From assembly GCA_021234155.1 (NCBI GenBank), contig JAJEKV010000574.1, forward strand, positions 78,910-142,909: 64,000 bases of DNA, read 5' to 3'. The notes beneath the pieces are model-generated. The model was not told the DNA's origin and did not search any database. It saw only the letters and a list, made by a program, of their open reading frames with translations. Of this stretch, positions 55,337 through 64,000 are shown piece after piece. Origin of the DNA: Isoetes taiwanensis (lineage: Eukaryota > Streptophyta > Lycopodiopsida > Isoetales > Isoetaceae). The position numbers were made by a program, and so were the translations under genes. Each line of letters opens with the position of its first letter. The stretch's first letter is position 1.

Positions 55337-56400
55337 ATGCCTACATCCATCATTCTTGGGCCATACGCCTCTTCCTTCGCCAGAACCATCATCTCCCCGG
55401 GTGGGTGCGGCTATCCACATGTCTCCTTTGCGCCTACCGGGGAATATCCTTTCTCCCTACGTTTCCCACTTTGTTCTTCCCTGTTTACAACCTTCTGGAT
55501 CTCAAAACCAATGCTCCAGCTACCGGTTTCTCAACCGCTAGTCACCCCTTCATCGAGGGGTCCGCCGGGCACCATGCCATATCAACTCAACCTCAATATC
55601 CTCACTATCTCCCCGTTCTATCCCCAAACACTTTCACATCTACCTTTCGGACTCTGGCCGACTTATCCCACCTTTGGCAACACTAAAAGGCAAACCGTTA
55701 GGACCAAAGTGCTCGAGGCCCACATGGAAGAATTTGAGGCTCTAGCTGTCCTAAATGGTCATCGCAACCTCAACCGAAATTCCACATCTTTTCCACCACC
55801 TGCGTGGCTCTCCTCATCAATGGCTCATGTCCAACAAAAGCCATTGAAACAAGATCGGGTCCGAAATGCGCCGCTTTTTTGCTCTCATTACGGGACCACG
55901 GATGATGATCAACTTCATCTCAAGCAACTCAATGAACTTCAACAAGAGCCCACGGAATCTGCCCGGGATTTTGCGGATCGACTTCACATTCTCGCTAAGT
56001 AAGCTCAAGGAGTACCCCACACGAGCCAGATTTTGGTCGGTTTCTCCAAGGACTTCTCCCGCTATTCGACTCATGACTGAATACTGCGTCCCAAGACTTT
56101 GGAGCGGGCTATCGACCTGTCAATCACTCGTCAATGTTTCCTCCCGAGGCGTGGCTCTTCAAGAGCTCCCGTTCATTCCACTGTCATGGTTCCACAAGCG
56201 GTTCATTCAAGCCTCAACACGCTAATCCACGGTAGCGGTCAAATGCGGTGCCATATTTGCAAATACCAAGGCCATTTGGCCAATGAGTGCAACTCCACCA
56301 ATGGCCCGCCTCATTGCAAGAGATGCAACATGTGCAATCATGCCGGAAGAGTGCACTCGCACTCATCCCACACCGCTTCGCAACAAAATGGTTTATCAAG
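55337..56400 (+). CDS. Gypsy gag with two zinc knuckles (one frameshift)
   Basis: A frame to 56002 ends in a retrotransposon capsid-like block (LKQLNELQQEPTESARDFAD then RLHILAK). A shift follows, then SKLKEYPTRARFW. The first zinc knuckle is perfect at 56249-56290: CHICKYQGHLANEC (CX2CX4HX4C). A second cluster, CKRCNMCNHAG then ECTR, follows at 56314-56353 across a frameshift. Gag packages element RNA in cytoplasmic particles. The N-terminal half is Pro/Ser-rich and poorly defined. Confidence 0.75.
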
Positions 56401-56869
56401 TGCAAACCACACCTCAAAGAATAATCGCGAGACTATCAGCAGCCACCTCTTCAAAGTGCAGCCCACGCAACTCTATCAAGAATGGGACCAACCACGGGGA
56501 TCCAACCAGCGTCCTCCTTTTGATCCTTCTAAAGCTCAATGTTATCTTGTCAAGAATGGGGTCATACCACCACCCGGCGTGTCCTCAACTTCCACAAGTT
56601 CAGGTACAGCTTCCTGGCACAAATCAGACCACATCGGTCCGCCTCACGGCTTACCAACTCTGGCTTGCTAATGGCAAACAAGGCCCGAGACCAGTTCTTA
56701 AGAAGCCACCAAGAGCGCCTCAGCAATCACGCTATCAACCAGCTCCAGCAAATCAACCTCAGCTGGATCAACAAGCCCAAGAGGAAATTTTTCAGGCCCT
56801 TAATCCTCAGATCCCAACCGGTCAAATTGGGTTGGTTTAGTTTCACGCCAGACCAAGGCATCACGTCCC

Positions 56870-57486
56870 TTGACCATTATTCCGAATGGCACGCAACCTG
56901 CCTTTGCAGTTGACACCATTCCTCATGAGGACGAAAAAAAGGTTCACTTTGCACCTGACTTGGAAAAGCTCATGCCACATGTCATGCCCAAAGTTCGCCA
57001 AAGCATTTTGAACCTCATGCAAGCTGCTGAAGGCCGCACATTGGCAAATGTTCATGCCACCACTAGAGCTCAACAAAGACAAGATACCCCTTCAACATCT
57101 CAACCTCCACGCTCTCAGACCTATCCAAATATTGCTGCCGAGGTTGACTTACTCAAGAGATTCTTTGCACGCCACGCACTCCCACCAGTGGAACCAGCAG
57201 ATCTTTTCTCTCATGTGCCTCTCGAACTCAAGAGGAGCTCGCCAAGATCAAAATTCCTTTAAGCTTGGCAACCATTTTAAAACTCTGTCCTGCTCTCAAG
57301 GACCAGTTACCACTCCCAACTGTTTTAGTTGGGGCTGTGGCTACCTCTACACCCACGGTCCATGCCACGGTGGGTAATCAGCAAGTCAACCATGTTCAAA
57401 TCGATGGAGGTAGCGCAGTCAATCTCATCACGGATAAACTCCGCAAACAAATGGGCATCACACAACTCTTTTCGTGCCCCATATGA
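56870..57486 (+). CDS. Gypsy linker and aspartic protease, nearly open
   Basis: An open frame (56870-57262) gives HEDEKKVHFAPDLEKLMPHV, then LLKRFFARHALPPVEPADLF. After one shift the next frame (57265-57486) reads MATILKLCPALKDQLPLPTV and VQIDGGSAVNLITDKLRKQM. IDGGSAVNLI holds the catalytic Asp in the D-G-G-S form used by many plant gypsy proteases. The enzyme cleaves the polyprotein. Downstream, NIGDLGFPMEF appears in another frame. Confidence 0.75.
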
Positions 57487-58379
57487 CATCAAATTGGCTA
57501 ATGGCCATATCCACGAGACCTCAAGGCGTCACACCCATTCTTCACATCAACATTGGTGATCTCGGCTTCCCCATGGAATTTGGAGTTTGGAAAGTCTGGC
57601 TTAAGATCCGGTGACTATGAAATGCTGGTAGAGCGGACCTTTTCTCCGCCGGGCAAAGAGTATCCACATCGGGCCGCGGACCCGGTTAGTCATAACCGAT
57701 GGTCATCTCAATGCCACCATGGACTTGCAAACGGCGGGATCATTTCTGTTATTGACAATGCGGAACCTCTCTCGCATAATCGATTAGAAGCTCAGAATAT
57801 TTATCAAGTTCGCCAGCCCCACCGCCAGCCTCTGTCCTCCCTCCACCTCAATATGCTGATCCTTGGGGAGAAATGACTCTTGATCCGAGGACGGTCAAGT
57901 AATTGCCTTGCTTGACCCTACCGCTCCTTCTTCCGAATCCAACGCGGTTGATCACTTTCGTGATCAGTGAACCTCCCGCACCTCTGATGATGTACACGCC
58001 GGCCATGAAGCAACCTCTCGCTAGATGAAACCGAAAGTAACCTCTCTTTTCCCACGCTAGTGCGCGCGATCGGTTAGCTTAAATCCTCCTGCACAATATT
58101 GTCGTGATGCTGAAGTAATACCCCATATCGGACTCGAAGTCGAGATTGTGGGCGTCGGCAACAATCCGCCCGTGATTAAGTTTAAATCTTCCGGCTCCTT
58201 ATCGTAATGAGCCCGTCAAGCTGTTTCAAAAATTCAAACACATTTTAGCTGGAGTTACAAAAGATCTTCGGGAATCAACAAAAGCTTGGGAGAACTCACT
58301 ATTCCTACCGTCGATGCACCCACCGATGTAGCAACGATCAAGATGTGCTCAACCCCAATTCACCGGGTGATCGCGTCAA

Positions 58380-59100
58380 AGGCGGAAATTGACAAACTCC
58401 TTGCTGCGGGTTTGATCTATGAGGTCAAACACTCAATGGGTGAGCCCCATCGCCATTGCCCTTAAAGCACAATGGTAAGATCCGCGGCCTGTGTGGACTA
58501 TCTAAACTCAATCGGGCCCGCGAGCGTGATCATTTTCCACTTCCCTTCCACTGTGACGGGTTGGAAGAAGTGGCTGGACATGAGATGTACTCCTTTATGG
58601 ATGGTTTTTGGCTACAATCAGATCTCAATCAAAGAACTGATCAACTCAAGACCACTTTCACCACCCCGGGGCACTTTTTGCCTACAAGGTGGTCCCTTTT
58701 GGATTATCCAACTCTCCATCAACGTTTCAACGCATCATGCTCTCGCTTTTCATGATTTCATGAAGGAAAATCCCTTCTTGCAAATTTTTCAAGATGACTT
58801 CTCTGCCTACGAGTTCCATGGCTGACCATTTGGATAAATTGGAACTCGTCTTCCGCAATGTGATGAGTCAGGCATTAGTCTCAATCGAGAAATGCACCTT
58901 TGCGTCACCTCCGTGTTCTGTTAGGCCATGTTGTCGGCCAAAGCGGTATCACCACCGATCCTCGCCAAAATCGGTTATTATTGCTCAAGGCTCAAGCACC
59001 AATATCAAGGGAGACACACTCTTTCCCGGGTAAGGTCAATTATTACTCCACCTTCATACCGGATCAAGCCATTGCGGATCCCATTCATAAACTCACGGTG
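58380..59100 (+). pseudogene. Gypsy reverse transcriptase, many frameshifts
   Basis: Pieces in order: SKAEIDKLLAAGLIYEVKHS, LKHNGKIR, CVDY, RERDHFPLPF, GHEMYSFMDGF, GYNQISIKE, KTTFTTP, VVPFGLSNSPSTFQRIMLSL, then FLQIFQDDFSAYEF with the catalytic Asp pair (about 58788-58797), KLELVFRNVM, EKCTF and KVNYYSTFIPDQAIADPIHK. These are the standard gypsy RT blocks. About eight frame changes fall in the first 420 bp, yet the residues are well kept. Confidence 0.85.
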
Positions 59101-59109
59101 ATTTTAATC

Positions 59110-59600
59110 CACCGGGCTTGGAATTCCAGTGAAGCCGCTCTCCAAAGGCGGAAGCTTTTGCTTACTCGGGCACGGTTCTTGTTCCTCCTCAATGGGACAA
59201 GCCCTTTCATGTTCATGCGTCTATGTCTCGGCGTTTGCTATTGGAGCGTTCTTTCTCAAGAATATGATCGCGACACCGACAAAACCAACTTCGCTCGCCG
59301 GCCGAAAACTCAATTCTGCGGCGCAACTATTCGCCCTTACCGGGCGTGAAGCTTTGGGTCTCATTTTTACGTCCAACGTTTACGTCATTACCTTTTGGGC
59401 AGTCAAATCAAGTTCTTTGTGGACCACCAAGCACTACTCTATTTGATCAACAAGTCCGCCCGCGGCCGCATTGCTCGTTGGGTCCTTCTTCTCAAGAATT
59501 TGCTCCTTTTGAAATCGTTCATAAGGCCGGCCAAATCTCATGTCGTTCGGATTATCTTTCACGCATCCCACAGATGATCCCTCCTTTGGAGTCTCCGACG
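59110..59600 (+). pseudogene. Gypsy RNase H, frameshifted
   Basis: Pieces: HASMSRFAIGAVLSQ-like sequence near 59215-59265, SAAQLFALTGREALGLIF (about 59316), then QIKFFVDHQALLYLINKSAR and GRIARWVLLL (59407-59490), then EIVHKAGQISCRSDYLSRIP. This is the RT-connection and RNase H of a gypsy polyprotein. Confidence 0.8.
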
Positions 59601-59809
59601 CCTTTCACGATGCTTTCGGCTCTTTTTAGTCGCGGCCACACCACATTGGTTTCATGATTTTCCAGTACCTCCTCCTCGGGTGCTCTTCCACGTAAGGCGA
59701 GGGCTCTCTCTCGCCAAGCGACAATCCGCCGCCATCAATTTCGAGGAGGTCCGTGACTACACCATGGTTGCGGGACATCTCTACAAAAGGGTGAGACACC
59801 ATCCTTGAC

Positions 59810-60420
59810 GTGTTCTACCTCATGAAGTTCCGGATATTGTTCGAGAAGCTCATCAAGGGGGCCGGTGGTGGTCATTTTCATGGTGACACCACGGCACGCA
59901 AAATCCTTCTAGCCGGGTATTATTGGCCCACGCTCTTCAAAGATGCTCACGCCCACGCCCAAGACGTGAGCGCTTGCCGGGTGGTGGGGCGCACGGCCCG
60001 TGGACGGCTCTTCCCTTGGCCAGTCGCCACGCCACTTCCCTTCAAAGAAATGGGGAATGGACTTTTGTGGGACCTATAGATCCTCTCCCCGCGCGCTTTT
60101 TCGTGTCCCGATACATTCGTTCTCACCGACTCGCCACCAAATGGGCGGAAGCTTGTGCACTTCCGCACAACTTTGCAGAAAGCACGCCTAGAGTCCTCTA
60201 TCAACAAGTTATCACGCGATTCGGCTGCCCCACGGAGCTGGTCAGTGACCGTGGTGTTCATTTCATCAATCATACTATCAAGGAGCTGACGGATTATCTC
60301 CTCATACATCATCACAAGAGCACACCTTACTATCCTCAAGGTAATGGTTTGGCAGAAAGCACCAACAAAACGCTGGTCACCATTCTCAAGAAAATTTGTG
60401 ACGCTTCCCATACCAGTTAG
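59810..60420 (+). pseudogene. Gypsy integrase, zinc finger and catalytic core
   Basis: The N-terminal zinc finger region reads GGHFHGDTTARKILLAGYYW then PTLFKDAHAHAQ, with part of the HHCC Cys pair lost. The core reads GMDF-GP near 60055, KWAEACALPHNFAESTPRVL, FGCPTELVSDRGVHFINHTI and TPYYPQGNGLAESTNKTLVT. The Asp of SDRGVHF and the Glu of GLAESTNK are in place; the first Asp is in the shifted MDF. The part from about 60130 to 60420 is open. Integrase inserts the cDNA into the genome. Confidence 0.85.
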
Positions 60421-60494
60421 CGGACAAAACTTCCTAATCCTTTTGGGCCTACAATACTTGTTTCAAGATTGCTACTGGTCACACTCCTTTTAAA

Positions 60495-60962
60495 TTGGTT
60501 TATGGTCAGGAAGCTCTCATGCCGTTTGAATACATCCTTCCGACACTCCGTTTTCAACTGGCTACTGCTCATAATCCACCAGCTGCACTCAAAGAAAGGG
60601 TCTATCAATTAGAACAGTTGGATGAACTTCGACGGGATGCTTATATTCGTGTTCTTCATGGACAACAGTTGCAAAAATCTTTACATGACAAACGTCTGAA
60701 GACAAAAACATTCAAAGAAGGCGATTTGGTTCTTCTTTATGATTCCAGGTACAAAAATTTTCCGGGTAAACTCAAGTTTCGTTGGCTTGGCCCTTATCAA
60801 ATTGTTCAAGTGGTTAGACCAAGCGTTTTCCAACTGGCTGAGTTAGATGGTACTCCATTACCTACATTGGTTAATGGTTTTCGTCTCAAAGCATTTCATC
60901 ACCGGAAAGTGAACATCAACAAGCAGAGGCAGTTCGAGAAGCAAACATCACGCATGCGGTGA
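60495..60962 (+). CDS. Gypsy integrase C-terminal domain, open, no chromodomain
   Basis: An intact 155-codon frame begins MVYGQEALMPFEYILPTLRF, then carries a charged linker, then the integrase C-terminal beta-barrel: FKEGDLVLLYDSRYKNFPGK, LKFRWLGPYQIVQV. It ends HHRKVNINKQ...TSRMR and a stop, without a chromodomain. It is one frameshift (about 60418-60480) away from the core domain. It has no internal break, unlike the RT region. Confidence 0.85.
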   Translation: MVYGQEALMPFEYILPTLRFQLATAHNPPAALKERVYQLEQLDELRRDAYIRVLHGQQLQKSLHDKRLKTKTFKEGDLVLLYDSRYKNFPGKLKFRWLGPYQIVQVVRPSVFQLAELDGTPLPTLVNGFRLKAFHHRKVNINKQRQFEKQTSRMR

Positions 60963-61143
60963 CTAGAAAGGCGGTATATTATATTATAGTGGAGATTTTT
61001 ACAAAATGTGGGCGCAGCCGGCTATTTCGCTATAGGCTTTGCCTATATACAAAAAGCAGCTCGAGCCCTATTTACTAAGTCCTAAGAGGAAAAACCCTCT
61101 CGGCTTGGGGCGAGAGAGGTGAACCGGAGAGAGATGGTAGAGG
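60963..61143. other. Region after the gypsy polyprotein
   Basis: Contains a hairpin-like stretch, GGAAAAACCCTCTCGGC then GGGGCGAGAGAGG (61088-61118). No LTR end was recognised. Confidence 0.35.
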
Positions 61144-61447
61144 TTACGCTCCGGATCCGGCAAGGTGAGAACCACCTCCATCCCGTTGGTCTTGGTCGGG
61201 ATGTTCACCATCCGGCACACCAGCCGTCCATTCGGGCCCCACGGTTGTGGCGGCGCGAAGATCCGGACAATTCATCTTGCAAGTGATCCCTCGGCGATTC
61301 GTGGGCATCGCGGCGGTCTTCGCGTTCAAGCAGCAGCGCCCATCTTGGCGCCATCGGATGCCTTCGTTTCTCGGTTCGTCTTATATAGCCAATCGAGGAA
61401 CTCCTTGTCGGCGTGGACCAATCACGAAATCGCCAACGTGTTTGCAA
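61144..61447 (-). CDS. Minus-strand frames, unrecognised
   Basis: Two overlapping minus frames are open (61144-61329 with NRRGITCKMNCPDLRAATTV; 61205-61447). No domain is known. The first has the more protein-like composition (two Cys, balanced charges). It may be the C-terminal end of another element gene or chance openness in GC-rich DNA. Confidence 0.25.
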
Positions 61448-61839
61448 TGCAAAATTTTGTTTCTAAAATGAGAATCTTTTCTCCCGCCGCATATCTAGCC
61501 ATGGCGTTACCTTGACACATTCCTTTTAATGATATCCCACTTTGAGTTGCAAGCATTGAATGCCATTCCTTCTTTTCACGCCCGTCGAACATTAATGTGT
61601 GTCCTTTGCCACTGTCACATCGTCCTTCTTTTCACGTCTCATCCTCACCGTTCATTGCTTCTCCCTTACGCTTTTGGGACTTAGCCAAATTTTTGCCTCT
61701 CAATACCCTTCTTGGCATCTTTTGACACTGGCACCATCAACGGTTCGATTTGCACTCTTCATACCTCTTACGCCTCCGGCCATACTTTCCCTAAAACACA
61801 CACCTTTTCGTTCCTCTGCGCCTTTGTCCTCCGCGGCTC

Positions 61840-63100
61840 GACTTTCGTCTTCCGCCTTTGAATCCTCTTCGTTTACGCCCATCGTTACCATGGCTGCCCC
61901 AAGATTTTCTACACTTCAAGCTACCGCTCCCAAGGATCCGCCCTTTTTGCATCCAGATCCTTCTTGACGCCCACTTTCCGCGGAAGCCCTTGTTGGCCCA
62001 AATAAAGTTCTTTGAATCGACACCGGCTTTTACGGAATTCTCTCAAATGGAACTTAGGCTCCAAATCGACCCGATTGCAGCGGTTCATCGCCAATATCGT
62101 TAACATCAAAAGGCTACACCCAATCGCGGGTCGATGGCACCACTATTTCGATTGACTCAACATTTGATTTCCCGGGGTATTTCATATTCCCTTGCACACC
62201 CCTTGTGTCCATGGTACGCTATACGGGATCTCGATGTCACGAGTTTGGTGCACTCCGCTTATCATGCCAATGTCCATCGTCGATTAATATCGACAAGCCT
62301 CCACGAAACCTTTGTTAAATTTACGGGCGGAAATTCCTTGCATTCTATCAAGAACACCCATATCAATAAAGCCTTTCTATAACTTTTGGTCCTCCTTTGC
62401 TACACACTCCAAACACCACATAGATTGGCCCCAAATGATGTTCTATCTTCTTCTCCAAGAAATGGACCGCCTTGGGTACCACTTCCATCCATTTGAAGTT
62501 TTAATGGGAGGCCACTTTCAAGCCCTCATCCGTCATTACTTCCCCCCCACCACCAAATTCTCATAATTCCACTGGCGCTCCTTCCAATCACTCACCCAAA
62601 GTGGCACTTCACGCCCGTCTTCCCCACAGTCATGTCCCTGGTCGGCCACACCCATGTCATTGTCTCCTCCTCTCTGCTACACCATCCACTTCACACCATT
62701 TTTTTTCCCAAACATCCCCAAACCAGGTGTGACCCGACTCCACCACCACAACACCCTCGTCGGTTGTTGTATCGATGTCGGCCAGGATGCTCAAGCCGCC
62801 GCTCTCAAATTACAAGAATCCCAAGACACTCTTATGAGTGGGGTTCAACGGGCACTAGAAGCCTCTGATACGGTACATCAGGACCTTCAAGCTGCAACTG
62901 CTCAAGTTGCAACCTTGGAAGCCAAACTTTAAGACAAGCATGACTCTCTTACGAGCTCATGCAGATCTCAAAAGTGCACAAGCTCAGTCAGCCAACTCGC
63001 GGATCCAACAGGCTCGGCTCCGATCCAGTCGGACTCTTTTGGAGCACAACAAGTCCAAAGCCGCTCTCACGAGTACCAGGGCCTTGAGATATTGCTAAAC
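61840..63100 (+). pseudogene. Extra reading frame of the gypsy region: globular part and coiled coil
   Basis: Across frameshifts the plus strand reads TMAAPRFSTLQATAPKDPPF (61888), KPLLAQIKFFESTPAFTEFS (about 61990), QMELRLQIDPIAAVHRQYR, RGISYSLAHPLCPWYAIRDL, VTSLVHSAYHANVHRRLIST, HIDWPQMMFYLLLQEMDRLG and YHFHPFEVLMGGHFQALIRH. Then comes a long helix, AAALKLQESQDTLMSGVQRA, LEASDTVHQDLQAATAQVAT, LEAKL (about 62790-62930). A plant-transposon accessory ORF, globular then coiled coil, is the nearest analogy from memory. No family was confirmed. It follows the integrase in the same orientation. Confidence 0.45.
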
Positions 63101-64000
63101 TCAACGCGCATACTCCCGAACTTTGTAAAAACTTGACAACTCAGTTCAAAACCTTCTGAGCAGGGCGCTCAGGTACGCCTCCTTGTATTTCGGCTTTTCT
63201 ACCTGAGACCTCTCGGCTCACCTCTCTTCCAGATCATTCTGAGAGGTGCGAAGCGAAGGGAGGGCCTCTTGGATGGCCTTGGAGTTGTGGTACTTAGTCT
63301 CCAATACTCACGATCACTCACTCCCGAATTCAGCACTTCGAGAAGCGGGTCCGTGACCGATCACGCTGTTTTCGAAAGGGACGGCGGATCCGTGATCTTG
63401 AACAAATTGCGGCAAGCTGTTGCGGTCTATTTGAGTGAGGCTCGAAGCAAAACAGCGCCCGAACGTAGCCATTCTTCACATAGAATGCACAGCAGTTCCT
63501 CACTGCTATCATGATTATGTAGTTTGCTGACGCCATCTCTTCCTTCCAGTGGCATGCGGCGGATGTGGCCACTGTGGATATTCCACGGCGTTTGATTTCT
63601 TGGTTGGCGGAGAACTTTCCATTGAGGGGCAAAGGGTTTGTCATGCCGCTGATGCGATCTCCTTCTTTGTCGATCCGGTTTTATCACCTTGAGTGTGGTT
63701 CAGCCCATGGCTTACATATTTCCTTGATTTCTCACGGGTGATACAGGGAACACTTTGGAAATGGGCCACGCCCGGCTTTTCCAGGGTATTTGTCTGATGG
63801 TGCTTGAGGATAACAATCAATATCTTGCGGATCACTGCGGACCCAAACTCTTCATCGGTACATGCGAGCTTGCAATCCACGGTATCTACGGCAGCGAGCT
63901 GCAACCGTCCGGGGAAATATCTGGGAACATCAGGATCTTCCTATACTGGAATTTATGCTCACGGCACCTCGCGGTTACAATCGATTACAAGCTCTGTTGG
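63101..64000 (+). other. Further degraded frames to the window edge
   Basis: Plus-strand pieces such as DGGSVILNKLRQAVAVYLSE (about 63377) and, near 63795-63900, CLMVLEDNNQYLADHCGPKL then FIGTCELAIHGIYGSELQPS look protein-like but match nothing recognised. They may continue the accessory gene or belong to another element that runs out of the window. Confidence 0.3.

Larger units (their letters stand above)
54490..60962 (+). mobile_element. Ty3/gypsy LTR retrotransposon, internal region with probable 5' LTR
   Basis: Order of parts on the plus strand: LTR-like leader (about 54490-54890), gag with zinc knuckles, aspartic protease, RT, RNase H, integrase. RT before integrase defines the Ty3/gypsy order. 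No chromodomain follows the integrase, so a non-chromovirus lineage is likely. No convincing tRNA primer site or second LTR was found, so the ends are unproven. The middle (57500-60200) is full of frameshifts; gag end, protease and integrase end are open. Confidence 0.85.

Noticed and set aside
54981-55541. 186-codon frame at the start of the gypsy element
   Set aside because: It starts in the leader and overlaps the better gag frame. Composition is Pro/Ser/Leu noise, though part could be the gag N-terminus.

Overview
This is nuclear DNA from a land plant with a transposon-rich genome. The evidence is a plant cyclin T gene with five GT-AG introns, a nuclear-type bL20 ribosomal protein copy that keeps its intron, an ESCRT-III (SNF7) relic, a plastid atpB fragment, and plant LTR, LINE and CACTA-like elements. 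The repeat load and the unfamiliar element families would fit a fern or another large-genome, non-flowering lineage, but that is inference only. One gene in the window looks intact: cyclin T at 9758-12735 (+). Almost everything else is mobile DNA or pseudogene.

Layout. 1-1354: 3' end of a Ty1/copia element (RNase H, polypurine tract, 799-bp LTR with TGTTAG...CTAACA ends). 2820-6593: three copies of one LINE family; the third is flanked by a 31-bp target-site duplication. 9100-12735: cyclin T with its 5' leader. 13766-26610: a decayed composite DNA element about 12.8 kb long with CACTA-like inverted ends and subterminal repeats. It holds a plus-strand gene relic on the left and a series of minus-strand relics on the right, several of them coiled-coil, plus one clear histone H3-like reading frame. 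27400-31500: AT-rich DNA with repeat fragments, LTR/primer-site fragments and a 105-bp foldback hairpin. 32137-34670: two partial copies of a SNF7/VPS32-like gene, mixed with reverse-transcriptase fragments. 35251-35775: broken bL20 gene. 35991-36751: a retro-insertion flanked by a perfect 52-bp direct repeat and carrying the LINE 3' hairpin. 38840-39012: plastid atpB fragment. 39430-44660: long minus-strand LINE. 46150-49470: a second LINE family. 50130-54490: T-rich DNA with no recognisable gene. 54490-60962: a Ty3/gypsy element (gag, protease, RT, RNase H, integrase). 61144-63100 and beyond: further unrecognised reading frames, possibly extra genes of the gypsy element.

Main points of interest. 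(1) A degenerate H3-fold protein, starting with the canonical MARTKQT tail, lies inside the CACTA-like element. (2) A LINE family has a conserved hairpin 3' tail and a different microsatellite at the end of each copy; associated insertions have unusually long target-site duplications. (3) Parts of the retroelements are broken mainly by small indels, while neighbouring parts stay fully open. Frames were read by eye, so domain limits in broken elements are approximate.
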